Source: Schaalia vaccimaxillae DSM 15804 (GTDB lineage Bacteria > Actinomycetota > Actinomycetes > Actinomycetales > Actinomycetaceae). Taken from it: DNA of 64,000 nt. Of this stretch, positions 16,801 through 24,626 are shown in pieces; the first letter of the stretch is position 1, and each line of letters begins with the position of its first letter. The stretch spans positions 1 to 64,000 of the forward strand of contig NZ_ATUX01000010.1 of NCBI RefSeq assembly GCF_000420425.1, in the 5' to 3' direction. A program made the translations under genes and the position numbers. The notes under the pieces are model-generated. The model saw only the letters and a program-made list of their open reading frames with translations. It searched no databases and was not told where the DNA came from.

Positions 16801-18775
16801 TGCACTTGGGCAGATCGACATCCTTGTCTTCGCCAACTAGCCACAAAACCTTGTAAGTCTTGCCAATGATTTCCTTGCCAGTCTTCTTCTCCTTCGCAAC
16901 CCCACGGAAAGACAACCAGTAGCGGCCAGGCTTTGTGAAGGACCAGTTGATATGTCCGTGGCCGCCCGGAACCAGAGGAGAGAACTTCTTATCCGGGTTA
17001 CCGCTGTGGAAATCCTCGGTGATGAATCCACCACCAGAACGCCAAACAGAAACTTCGCCAGGGCCTTCAGAGCCCACGAACTCGAGCATCAAGGAATTAC
17101 CGTCCACCGTCGAAGGTACTTCACCGGCACCGTAACCAGCCCACACAGGACGATGTCCCTTGTAGTACTGGCCGGGAGCGTTCCATACGATGTCTCCAGG
17201 CTTGCCCAAGAAGGACAGGGACCCATCGGCAGGAATCTTCAGGCGCGACACCTCACGACCAAAGTCGTCAGCGTCAGGGCCAAGGCGGATTGCCACATCA
17301 TCCGCGGGGCGCAGATTCGTCATCGGGCCGTCAACGACCTCGATAGCAAAATTCTTCTGCTTCTCATCCCAGGAGATGTGCGCAGCATCAACGTGAGTGC
17401 GATAGATCAGATCTCGACCAGTCTTCGGATCTTTCTGGTGAGCACCTTCCGGCTTGTCCTTGCGGCATGCCGATTCGACGGCTGCCTTCGCGTCAGGTTG
17501 AGGGATGTCAGAATCGTTTGGTTTGGGAGTCGGCTGATCAGACACATCATCGGACGGGTCATTCTCGTCCGCAGGGTCGTCGGTGGAATCATCTACCGGA
17601 GCGGGCTCCTCCTCGCCAGGCTCGCCCGAGGCCGAGAGGATCGTCACTTCGCGTTCGACAAAAAGGCTGCCATTACGCGCGACCATTAGATATTTTCCAG
17701 GTTTGACTGATTCGGGAATCTCGTAGTCTTTAGCGGCCACACCCCCATCAACCACAGCAGAGGTCATTTCAATATCCGTGCCATTTTGGCGCAGCAGGAA
17801 ACTAACGGTCACACCTTCAGAAAAGCCTTCAGCCCACAGTTCCACGTTGTCACCAACGCGGTATTCCTTCTCAACATCGAGAGAAGGAGCTTCCTCAACA
17901 TCAGAGTCACCGGGGTTGTCCCCGTCCTCATTGACAGGAGGCGCAGCAGAATTGTCCTCGGCTATCTCCTCATCGTTGGAAGGCGTATCGGTCTCGTCGT
18001 CGCCGGGAACCGTGGGCTCACTGGTTTCGCCTGCCTGTGCGCGATTGATTGCATCCTGGCCGACGGCGAAGATGATTTCACGGTTGACTCGGCTGGAAAA
18101 TATCGAACCGCGGCTGAGGATGACTGATGCGTAGACGTGGTAGATACCTGGCTGGGTGAAGGTCCAGGTGGGCTCACCAACTAAGGGATCGAATAGTTCG
18201 ATCTCGTCATTCATACGGCGCTTGCCGTCATCCTGACTTCCCGGTTGAATCTTGAAAGCGCCGGTGTCAAGGATTGACACGGCTTCACCCTGTTCATCGG
18301 TTCGATGCACGTAAATGTTGCCATTGGCTGGGCCGGTGTAGCTGAGTTGAATGTCGGCGTTGGAATAACGGGAGTAATTGCCAATGTTCTTAGTGATACC
18401 GGTAATGTCCCATCCCAGGCTCAATTCCGAGGCTGAGGCAGTCGTCGGCCCAACCACATATCCCGAATCAAGGTTGAGGTCGGCATGCGGTTTGTCGTTC
18501 TTTGCCGCATCTGTCACACCAAATACGGTGTTGGTCAGATCGATGTTCTGACCATTGTGGAGGGTTTCAACGATCGTGCTGGCACTCTCATCCTGAGTGA
18601 TCTTCAGGTTGAAGAGAGTGACCTTGCCGTTGGAAATGACGGTTTTTGATGTGGCGGCTGCAGCCTGTGGAGCTGCAGGAATGAGGCCTGCGACCGCGAC
18701 CATGCAAGTGATGAGCACTGCAATGAGGCGTGCGGGCAGGCTTGCGCCCAGAGGTGTCCGTGCAGGGATGGACAT
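13850..18775 (-). CDS. Large sortase-anchored surface protein with five anchored-repeat domains
   Basis: A wall protein of about 1641 aa. The signal peptide (MSIPARTPLGASLPARLIAV...) ends near PQAAAATS. Five copies of the H-x-H-x-x-W-x-F-T-x-x-G-x-Y type repeat lie near residues 200, 608, 857, 1160 and 1525; the first has lost its His pair (EPTWTFTQPGIYHV) and the third is changed to SAHRHYAISFNKAGFYRV. Spacers are acidic, and a Pro/Lys/Asp-rich linker lies around 925-1000. An Ig-like segment (TVEQGGTVTFTARGLEAGEK) precedes the fifth repeat. The C-terminus is LARTG, a hydrophobic helix and SRRRK, a sortase signal. GAAGGGTG precedes the ATG at 18775; the frame runs to 18814. First in the operon, behind two Zur/Fur-like boxes. 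Confidence 0.88.
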   Translation of the reverse strand: MSIPARTPLGASLPARLIAVLITCMVAVAGLIPAAPQAAAATSKTVISNGKVTLFNLKITQDESASTIVETLHNGQNIDLTNTVFGVTDAAKNDKPHADLNLDSGYVVGPTTASASELSLGWDITGITKNIGNYSRYSNADIQLSYTGPANGNIYVHRTDEQGEAVSILDTGAFKIQPGSQDDGKRRMNDEIELFDPLVGEPTWTFTQPGIYHVYASVILSRGSIFSSRVNREIIFAVGQDAINRAQAGETSEPTVPGDDETDTPSNDEEIAEDNSAAPPVNEDGDNPGDSDVEEAPSLDVEKEYRVGDNVELWAEGFSEGVTVSFLLRQNGTDIEMTSAVVDGGVAAKDYEIPESVKPGKYLMVARNGSLFVEREVTILSASGEPGEEEPAPVDDSTDDPADENDPSDDVSDQPTPKPNDSDIPQPDAKAAVESACRKDKPEGAHQKDPKTGRDLIYRTHVDAAHISWDEKQKNFAIEVVDGPMTNLRPADDVAIRLGPDADDFGREVSRLKIPADGSLSFLGKPGDIVWNAPGQYYKGHRPVWAGYGAGEVPSTVDGNSLMLEFVGSEGPGEVSVWRSGGGFITEDFHSGNPDKKFSPLVPGGHGHINWSFTKPGRYWLSFRGVAKEKKTGKEIIGKTYKVLWLVGEDKDVDLPKCTTAGAEIMTSAEAQDIGEAPADGGNAVISDHEADLPEAGTYVCADPGHFDLSVKNDEKGNFEAFLRDDSKLPSKNRPSYSVVVPVADSASSQLSFSGKKGALSVLGKEGTKIWTLPQDASSTHPYLGFNTQSMNYANIEDGVSILGEEFEGPGTMVFWDYDAVMGAKAHMTLKPGAGVHMEVGSPFNYAEKITFDESAHRHYAISFNKAGFYRVRHAFKVEYKPEAGWGERNYTDYEIYYAVGDEAITKACAPERVKKEAGNPVTPKPVDPAPVNPDQPVDPQPEDPKPVDPDQPVKPEPGDSDDPVEPEKPDTDADKPGKEDSDKPGTDKPSASVTLCEDMEKAPASVNFTMDYGHTDLFNLISDADGKLSLKLKEDVTKVGTLRSPEETLIKVKSSTMMDIPASIREAVAGLPAQGYVIDQSGNSQSSVVWPGWDTFGIREGGYHTATFDVTYAGPDGGRIFGFENGNLGAGFNSVLSDGSFEFKPEGSTIVQEFPAHRHINWVFTKAGRYVLTVTGHAASKDGAKKADAEARTYIIDVADRASCTDALSVTAAPDTVEQGGTVTFTARGLEAGEKTVFQVHSKVVELDSVTADEYGKAVAQWTVPTDFAAGAHTVTIKGHEGVSAPLTVTAKVVPVDKPEPSIPDPDNGSAGSGDSAGGNTGAGSGSAGSVAKEQCIATTITREATEDEAKKLSESSASTGAGEANTATTTLNFSVGPQASGNVSEGHFDLGPAIDNGTLVARIKDDRNQPASWVDPGSLTFALGDKAKLKAPKDLSFVATPGSDVWMIQQSQQAGVPWLGMNSQREEIVNGTKGGVAFTLTDVKGPGKVAVFESGSLGNAVGTHVFDRVGSTYTLARNTHAHQNWLFTEPGFYTLTISMKVTPKSGELKGSVSSGGASAPGALVPTGETGPSGRPMVKEVVGRTPSGAECVLTDADLARTGSSASSMLALSGLLMLGGAAAVAISRRRKSVQVGDLLGV

Positions 18776-18795
18776 GACGCACCCTTCTAGTGAAA

Positions 18796-18810
18796 TGGGA
18801 ATCGTTATCA
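18796..18810 (-). promoter_or_regulatory. Zur/Fur-like box 1
   Basis: On the minus strand tgataacgattccca closely resembles the actinobacterial Zur consensus (TGA-n-AA-n-x-ATT-n-n-CA). It lies about 20 nt upstream of the wall-protein start, in a position to block transcription of the whole metal cluster. Confidence 0.6.
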
Positions 18811-18824
18811 GCATCTATGAGACA

Positions 18825-18839
18825 TCAGAATGGTTCTCA
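18825..18839 (-). promoter_or_regulatory. Zur/Fur-like box 2
   Basis: On the minus strand tgagaaccattctga is a second Fur-superfamily-like 15-mer, 29 nt upstream of box 1. Paired boxes in front of a ZnuABC-type operon suggest zinc-dependent repression by Zur; the regulator gene is not in this window. Confidence 0.55.
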
Positions 18840-18894
18840 ATTTCAAGTCGAAGACATTAGGTCGCGCAAAGTCCCTACTTATCACCGCCTAACT

Positions 18895-18972
18895 CTCGCC
18901 GAGAGCAGACTTTATGGTTGTTTTCGGCCCGAAAAATCAGGATTTCTGCGCATAAGGTCTGCTCTCGGCGAG
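18895..18972. repeat. Dispersed palindromic repeat, copy B
   Basis: ctcgccgagagcagactttatg (18895-18916) pairs with cataaggtctgctctcggcgag (18951-18972) with one mismatch. It lies between the exonuclease 3' end and the Zur/Fur-like boxes of the wall-protein gene, in the same orientation as copies A and C. Confidence 0.85.
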
Positions 18973-19038
18973 GGGGAGATCAAGGCAAAGAGTGAGCGCG
19001 GACGCAGCGAAGAGCGGGCCTGGACACTCAGATGCGTT

Positions 19039-20148
19039 TCACGCCCGGCGCTGCAGGTCAGCAACAATCAGCGCACAAGCCTCAGTGTCCGAATCAGCCC
19101 GGTGGTGATTGAGCTGATACTCGGGGGCACAGGCCGCCAACACCGTCGGCAACTTGTAGTTTTCGAGGCCCGGAATCAGCCGCTGGGCCGTCCGATAGGA
19201 GCAGTAGAAACGCTGGGGGCGGGTGTGAGTACCAAAGTACCCATCCAGTTCCGTCCAGACTTTCGAGTCAAATGCTGAATTGTGTGCCCACACGGGAACA
19301 TCGCCGACGAACTGACGAATGTATTCGGCAACTTGTGGCCACATCGGCGCATTACGCACATCACGAGGGCCAATCCCATGAAGGTAGGTGAACTCGAAAG
19401 TGTCAAAGCCAGCTGGAGGCTTGAGCATTGTGGCATAGCGGTCCACAATCTTGCCGCGATGCACCTTTGCCAAAGCAATCTGGCAGGCCGACACTCCCCC
19501 GGCCCTATTGGCGGTTTCAAAGTCCACAGCAACGAACGTGGGAGCCAACAGATCACCGGGATCTGGGATAGACCGAGCTTTGCGGTTCGACGAGTAGCTG
19601 GTCCCCGGTCGAAGCGCTGACCTGCCCGAAGACACCGTCGAGGACGTGGCAGACGGCTGTCCTTGTGCTTTTTGTTCTTTTTCGAGGTCGAGCAGCCGCT
19701 TCCACTCGGCATGGAATGGCGAGGGGTCTTGTCCCTGTTCCTTGGCGACAAGTTCTTGCGCTTTTGCCATTCGCTTGCGCAAGTCCAGGCGATGATCTTC
19801 TCTAGGCGCGGGGATTTCCAACGCGAGCCAAGATTCAATCGTACGGACTTCCCGGCGGTAGGCGCGCATCTTGTGTTCAATGACGGCGACTTGGATGACG
19901 TAGAACTCCATTGCGTTTCCCGGGTTGGCTCGGGCTGTTTCGATCATCGCGTTCATACATCCAGTGGCGAGGTCGAGTGCTTCGTCTAGCCGGTCCTGAC
20001 GTTTGAGGGCGGCAATAACATCGATCCAATCGCAAATATCACGCCCCTGATACTGAGGCATCCGCCAGGGAGACGGAGTCGGCAAACTCGTCGCAGTAGC
20101 CGAGGGCGGCTCAGGTGCTTGGCCGCGCAGCCATCCAAAGAGTCCCAT
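19039..20148 (-). CDS. DEDDh 3'-5' exonuclease-domain protein (DnaQ-like)
   Basis: A 369-aa protein with a C-terminal exonuclease domain of the DnaQ/epsilon type. ExoI is FVAVDFETANRAGG (Asp, Glu), ExoII is VWAHNSAFDSKVW (Asp), and ExoIII reads HHRADSDTEACAL (His and Asp), so all catalytic positions are present. The N-terminal 190 residues (FGWLRGQAPEPPSATATSL, then helical DVIAALKRQDRLDEALDLA) are not recognised, apart from a tetratricopeptide-like look. It would remove nucleotides from 3' ends of DNA or RNA, perhaps in repair. It is transcribed away from the Fic gene; a strong palindrome at 20340-20388 lies 192 nt upstream of its start. Confidence 0.82.
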   Translation of the reverse strand: MGLFGWLRGQAPEPPSATATSLPTPSPWRMPQYQGRDICDWIDVIAALKRQDRLDEALDLATGCMNAMIETARANPGNAMEFYVIQVAVIEHKMRAYRREVRTIESWLALEIPAPREDHRLDLRKRMAKAQELVAKEQGQDPSPFHAEWKRLLDLEKEQKAQGQPSATSSTVSSGRSALRPGTSYSSNRKARSIPDPGDLLAPTFVAVDFETANRAGGVSACQIALAKVHRGKIVDRYATMLKPPAGFDTFEFTYLHGIGPRDVRNAPMWPQVAEYIRQFVGDVPVWAHNSAFDSKVWTELDGYFGTHTRPQRFYCSYRTAQRLIPGLENYKLPTVLAACAPEYQLNHHRADSDTEACALIVADLQRRA

Positions 20149-20339
20149 CAGAATCCGCCTTTGTTTCGAGAGTTCGCAACTGTTTTAATCGCCGGTCCAT
20201 TCTACGAAGCACCTGCGTCACACATACGACACGATGGCGTCACAAACTCGCCTCCAAAAAGGTTTTCCAAAGAGAAGCATCGTCCTGTCATGACCCTACA
20301 TTCGGCTACGCCGGACATCATGCCTATCCACAGTTAGCC

Positions 20340-20388
20340 ATCTCCTAAGATCTCCTAATTTGATCAAAATTAGGAGATCTTAGGAGAT
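20340..20388. repeat. Palindrome downstream of the Fic gene (partner of 21835-21885)
   Basis: 21-bp arms (atctcctaagatctcctaatt / aattaggagatcttaggagat) with a 7-nt loop. Each arm holds two tctcctaa units in tandem. A nearly identical palindrome lies right before the Fic start. This copy is about 95 nt past the Fic stop and upstream of the exonuclease gene, in a 334-nt gap with no other visible content. Confidence 0.85.
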
Positions 20389-20482
20389 TCTCGTTAGCAA
20401 GAGACCGTCTAGAAGCTGTTTAACGAGTAATGAAGTGGCACCCCGCAGTTTTGCACCAAACTATGTTTACCCGACGCAACTA

Positions 20483-21829
20483 TCAGCTTGAGCGATCAAT
20501 TTTCTGAATCTTCGTAACCAGCTCATCATCGGGGAACCAGAATGCAGTTTTCCCTCGTTTCCTCCCAATAATCAAGCCATGAGCTTCGAGTGCCTGAAGG
20601 TCTGTCCGAGCAGTCTGATTTGAAACCCCATGAGTCCTTTGATGCTCACCCACCGTGACATTAGCTCCTGGGTCACGCGCAAAAGACTCGAGCAAGTCAA
20701 TCTGTCGATGGTTAAAGCCCGTACTTCGTAGAGCTCGAGCCACGGCCTTGATTTCTCCAGTCTTCTTATGCAGGTACTCGTCTAAGTCGTCAATAGCATT
20801 CTTAACAACCTTGGCCTGCTCAAGGAAGAAGTATGTCAAGTCCCCTTCATCCTGTTCGGTGTAGAGATAACTGCGCGCATATTGAGCCGGTGCTTTAAGC
20901 AGCAACCTTGAAATGGACAAAAACTCGACAAGAAAAAACCCTTGGTTAAGCATCGACCAGTAGAAGATCGCGCGCGCTGTTCGACCGTTACCGTCCACGA
21001 AGTAATGGTCATACCCCATCATGAAATGCAAAGTGATCGCCCGTAGGAGGGGCGGTACATACATGTCCCCGTCCAATTGACCATTGGCGAAGGCACAAAG
21101 TTTCTCCATACGTTCCTTTAACTCCTCAGCAGCCGGGGGAACATGGAGCACCTGCTCGTCGGTTTGAGTCCCGTAGATCCGCACCCTCTCCTCGCCGGGT
21201 TGCTGGATTCTGCCGGAGTCTTCGGGGTTATCAAGAGTTTGCTTCGTGACTATCTGATGAATCCTCAAAATAAGATCTGGCGTCAGGGATTGATCTTTCA
21301 AGTCAACAATCTCCTGCATCGCCAAATAGTTATTGACGATCATCTGCTCACTGCGATCCTTTGGAGTTCGCTGCTCTCGCAGGAGCTTCTTTGCGTCAAT
21401 ACGGGAAGTTGCAGCGCCTTCTAATTGTGACGATGTCATTGATTCCTCAATCAATGATCGAATCAAGTACCTGTTTCTCGTCGTAGGGTTTGCGATTTGC
21501 TCTGGAAGCTCTGCCTGCCCGCGCGCTCTTGCAGAAATATCATCCATCAACTCCAAAAGGGGATCTGGGATGTTAAAAGTGACAGAGGTGCCATCTTTAA
21601 GTTGGAACGGCAGCGGTCTTGCAGTTTGTGCCCTTCTAAAACGAACGGCAATCCACCATTCTTCGCGACTAAATCCCTCCGGAGGGTCATGCCTAAAGAA
21701 CCATTCCCACGGATGATACTTGGTGTCGGTATCTAGCCCAGCCGTTAACATCACTTTTGCCGCATCTTGAAGCGAAAGCGCACTCAACATCTGGCGGTAG
21801 GGTGCTGGCGGTGGCACAGGTATCTTCAT
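20483..21829 (-). CDS. Fic-family protein with C-terminal winged helix
   Basis: A 448-aa Fic protein, probably an AMP-transferase. The active-site loop is HYFVDGNGRTARA (family HxFxxGNGRxxR) near residue 275. An autoinhibitory-helix motif (TSSQLEGA, pattern S/T-x-x-x-E-G) lies before the Fic core, as in class II Fic proteins that restrain themselves in cis. An N-terminal domain (RQMLSALSLQDAAKVML, WEWFFRHDPPEGFS) and a C-terminal winged helix (VGEHQRTHGVSNQTARTDL) complete it. The start at 21829 lies 6 nt from a 23-bp-arm palindrome, whose arm holds the AGGAG ribosome-binding site; a related palindrome follows the gene. This suggests autoregulation through the winged helix or by RNA folding. 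No antitoxin-like gene is adjacent. Confidence 0.88.
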   Translation of the reverse strand: MKIPVPPPAPYRQMLSALSLQDAAKVMLTAGLDTDTKYHPWEWFFRHDPPEGFSREEWWIAVRFRRAQTARPLPFQLKDGTSVTFNIPDPLLELMDDISARARGQAELPEQIANPTTRNRYLIRSLIEESMTSSQLEGAATSRIDAKKLLREQRTPKDRSEQMIVNNYLAMQEIVDLKDQSLTPDLILRIHQIVTKQTLDNPEDSGRIQQPGEERVRIYGTQTDEQVLHVPPAAEELKERMEKLCAFANGQLDGDMYVPPLLRAITLHFMMGYDHYFVDGNGRTARAIFYWSMLNQGFFLVEFLSISRLLLKAPAQYARSYLYTEQDEGDLTYFFLEQAKVVKNAIDDLDEYLHKKTGEIKAVARALRSTGFNHRQIDLLESFARDPGANVTVGEHQRTHGVSNQTARTDLQALEAHGLIIGRKRGKTAFWFPDDELVTKIQKIDRSS

Positions 21830-21834
21830 CTACC

Positions 21835-21885
21835 CATCTCCTAACATCTCCTAATTTATACCAAATTAGGAGATGTTAGGAGATG
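21835..21885. promoter_or_regulatory. Palindrome overlapping the Fic ribosome-binding site
   Basis: 23-bp perfect arms (21835-21857 / 21863-21885) with a 5-nt loop, each arm holding two tctccta units. On the minus strand the arm next to the gene ends ...ttaggagatg, which supplies AGGAG 8 nt before the Fic ATG. As DNA it looks like an operator; as RNA it would hide the ribosome-binding site. The remainder of the gap up to 22194 shows only the aminotransferase leader. Confidence 0.75.
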
Positions 21886-22194
21886 GAGTCCTCAAACCAA
21901 CCTTTGAGATAGGTCATGACTTGTCACCAACTACAACACCCTCTAGCAAGACTCTGCCTCCTCAATAATCCTTGTGTTACAAACCCCTCCCCCGTCCACC
22001 GCCTACACCCCATGCGCGTCCAAGTGCCAAGAAAGTGGCAAAATAGATTCAGGTGTGTCAGCGCGCACAAGCCCACCGCCTGGGTTCAGGCCACATAAGC
22101 CCGCCCCAGCCAACAGCTCGCGCGCAGACCCCCGAGGACCCACCGCATCCGCGCCCGCCCTCGTCAATAAAGAACACGACAGAAGGAAGGTCCA

Positions 22195-23532
22195 GTGAGC
22201 ACTCATCAGCGCACGGGCAACCAGAACGGCCCTCAGGGCAACCGACTCGACCCCTGGTTCGACGCCTACGCTGAACGAGCTCACAACCTACGAGCTTCCG
22301 AAATCCGCGCACTCTTCTCCGTAGTCTCGCGCCCCGAGGTCGTCTCCCTAGCCGGCGGCATGCCCAACCTCAAAGACCTCCCCCTAGACGCACTGGCCGA
22401 ATCAGCAAAGAAACTGATCTCCACGCACGGCGCCCAAGCCATGCAATACGGCTCAGGCCAAGGCTGGCTCCCCATCCGCGAGCGCATCACCGAAGTTATG
22501 AGCTACGACGGCATTATCGGCGCCGACCCAGACGATGTCGTCATCACCACCGGCTCACAGCAAGCCCTGGACCTAATGACCGAAATCTTCGTCAACCCCG
22601 GCGACGTCATCTTGGGCGAAGCCCCCAGCTACGTGGGCGCCCTCGGTGTATTTCGCGCCCGCCAAGCCGACGTTGTGCACGTGCCCATGGACGAGGACGG
22701 AATCATCCCCGAAGGCCTGGAACGCACCATCCGCGAGGTTCGCGCATCGGGGCGCACCATCAAGCTGCTGTACACCATCCCGAACTATCACAACCCTGCA
22801 GGCGTCACCTTGTCATTGGAACGCCGTCCGCAGATCACAGAGATCTGCATGCGCGAACACGTCCTCATCATGGAGGACAACCCTTACGGTCTGCTTGGTT
22901 TCCACGAGGATCCGCTGCCGGCCCTAAAGTCCTTCTCCCCCGAGGGCGTCGTCTACCTGGGTTCGTTCTCGAAGATGTTCGCCCCGGGTTTCCGTATCGG
23001 TTGGGCCTACGCTCCCCACGCGATCCGCGACAAACTGATTTTGGCGTCCGAGTCGGCGATCCTGTCGCCCTCGATGGTTGGTCAAATGGCGATCGCTGAC
23101 TACCTGAGCTCTTACGACTGGTATGGCCAGGTTAAGGCCTTCCGCTCGATGTATGCCGAGCGAGCAAATGCGATGCTGACGGCTCTGGCTGATTTCATGC
23201 CGGATTGTTCGTGGACGGTTCCCCAGGGCGGTTTTTACACGTGGGTGAAGCTACCCGAAGGACTGGATGCCAAGGCGATGCTGCCGCGCGCGGTCAACGC
23301 GCAGGTCGCCTACGTTGCTGGCACGGCCTTCTATTACAACGGGGGCGGCAACGACCACATGCGCCTGTCCTTCTGCTATCCAACTCCCGAGGATATTCGC
23401 GAGGGCGTGCGCCGCCTGTCCACGGTGGTCAACGCTGAGAAGGAATTAGTGGAGATGTTTGGTACGGGTGGCCTCGAGCATAATCCGGGTTCGTCCGGCC
23501 CAGGTGCGGCTCCCGCGCCCAACGCGCTGTAA
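22195..23532 (+). CDS. PLP-dependent aminotransferase (class I/II, LysN/2-aminoadipate type)
   Basis: A 445-aa fold-type-I aminotransferase. It shows SVVSRPEVVSLAGGMPNLKD, MQYGSGQGWLPIRERI, TTGSQQALDLMTEIFVNPGD, TIPNYHNPAGVTLS, DNPYGLLGF and the PLP-lysine motif GSFSKMFAPGFRIGW. The start is a GTG with AGAAGGAAGG upstream. It lacks the GntR DNA-binding domain of MocR relatives, so it is an enzyme. Two similar relatives are multi-substrate and 2-aminoadipate aminotransferases. The next gene, 122 nt on, encodes a Ddl-like ATP-grasp ligase in the same direction, so the two could share a substrate, for example by making an amino acid that the ligase joins. That link is only suggested by context. 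Confidence 0.85.
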   Translation: MSTHQRTGNQNGPQGNRLDPWFDAYAERAHNLRASEIRALFSVVSRPEVVSLAGGMPNLKDLPLDALAESAKKLISTHGAQAMQYGSGQGWLPIRERITEVMSYDGIIGADPDDVVITTGSQQALDLMTEIFVNPGDVILGEAPSYVGALGVFRARQADVVHVPMDEDGIIPEGLERTIREVRASGRTIKLLYTIPNYHNPAGVTLSLERRPQITEICMREHVLIMEDNPYGLLGFHEDPLPALKSFSPEGVVYLGSFSKMFAPGFRIGWAYAPHAIRDKLILASESAILSPSMVGQMAIADYLSSYDWYGQVKAFRSMYAERANAMLTALADFMPDCSWTVPQGGFYTWVKLPEGLDAKAMLPRAVNAQVAYVAGTAFYYNGGGNDHMRLSFCYPTPEDIREGVRRLSTVVNAEKELVEMFGTGGLEHNPGSSGPGAAPAPNAL

Positions 23533-23654
23533 CGCAGCTTCGCAGCAGCGCCTCGGCCACAAACCCCGCTGCAAGACAACGGTTTCAAGAAAATAACTCG
23601 ACAAACTTAACTCTGACGGCACACTGCATCGAACTGGGTAGGTAGGAGAATCTC

Positions 23655-24626
23655 ATGGCTGGCACCACCAAGGTCCTCATCATTGCCGGCGGCTTGACGC
23701 ACGAACGCGATGTGTCGATCCGTTCAGGCAGGCGAGTTTCCAATATTTTGACTAAGGCCGGTTACGTCACCCGCATCACCGATCTCGACGAGTCGTTGGT
23801 TGGTGTCATCAAGGAGTTTGCTCCTGACGTGGTGTGGCCGCTGGTGCACGGGTCTATTGGCGAGGACGGGTCGTTGCAGACTCTGCTCGAGGCGCTCGGA
23901 GTGCCTTTTGTTGGTTCGTCTGCGGTGCAGTCCATGTTGGCGTCGAATAAGCCAACGGCGAAGGCTCTTCTGGGCTCTGCTGGGATGTCGACTCCGGGTT
24001 GGGCGACGCTCCCCCAGGCCTTATTCCGCCAGGTGGGCGCGGGTCATGTTCTGGATGCGATTGGTAGCGACGACGCGTTCCCTGTGGTCATTAAGCCCAC
24101 GGATGGTGGTTCGGCGTTGGGTATTTCGCGAGTGCGTGACCGCGGTGAGTTGGGTTCGGCCATGGTGGATGCCTTCGCATACGGTGAGCGCATCATGGTT
24201 GAGCAGCTGATTGATGGCCGCGATGTAGCTGTCACGGTGGTTGATTTGGAGGATGGTCCTGTGGCCCTGTCCCCCGTTGAGATTTCTACGGACGGGGGTC
24301 GCTACGACTACGCGGCTCGTTACACCACTGATGAGACCGAGTATTTTGTTCCTGCCCGCTTCGATGACGACACTTTGGCTGATCTGAAGGCTGCTGCCGT
24401 TGAGGCACACACGGTTTTGGGGTTGCGGGACCTATCCCGCATTGATTTCGTTGTGGACAGCGAGGGTACCTGCTGGTTTATTGATGCCAACGTGATGCCG
24501 GGGATGACGGATACGTCTCTGCTTCCCCAGGCCGCCGAGGCTGACGGATCTTTTGCGCAGCTGTGTGCGCGGGTAGTCGAGTTCGTTCTTGGTGGACGTC
24601 AGGTGTCAGGCGCCCAGGAGTCCTAA
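23655..24626 (+). CDS. D-alanine-D-alanine ligase-like ATP-grasp enzyme
   Basis: A 323-aa ATP-grasp ligase of the Ddl family. Visible are IIAGGLTHERDVSIRSGRRV, the substrate loop VWPLVHGSIGEDGSLQTLL, the ATP-lysine region FPVVIKPTDGGSALGISRV and the metal/phosphate motif FIDANVMPGMTDTSLLP. In standard Ddl the last motif is usually FxEVNTxPGMT; here Asp-Ala-Asn replaces Glu-Val-Asn, so a ligand is changed. The family joins two D-amino acids for peptidoglycan. This copy may be a housekeeping Ddl or a divergent paralogue acting on another carboxylate/amine pair. AGGAG lies upstream of the ATG. The last 21 nt overlap the convergent HAD gene. Confidence 0.8.
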   Translation: MAGTTKVLIIAGGLTHERDVSIRSGRRVSNILTKAGYVTRITDLDESLVGVIKEFAPDVVWPLVHGSIGEDGSLQTLLEALGVPFVGSSAVQSMLASNKPTAKALLGSAGMSTPGWATLPQALFRQVGAGHVLDAIGSDDAFPVVIKPTDGGSALGISRVRDRGELGSAMVDAFAYGERIMVEQLIDGRDVAVTVVDLEDGPVALSPVEISTDGGRYDYAARYTTDETEYFVPARFDDDTLADLKAAAVEAHTVLGLRDLSRIDFVVDSEGTCWFIDANVMPGMTDTSLLPQAAEADGSFAQLCARVVEFVLGGRQVSGAQES

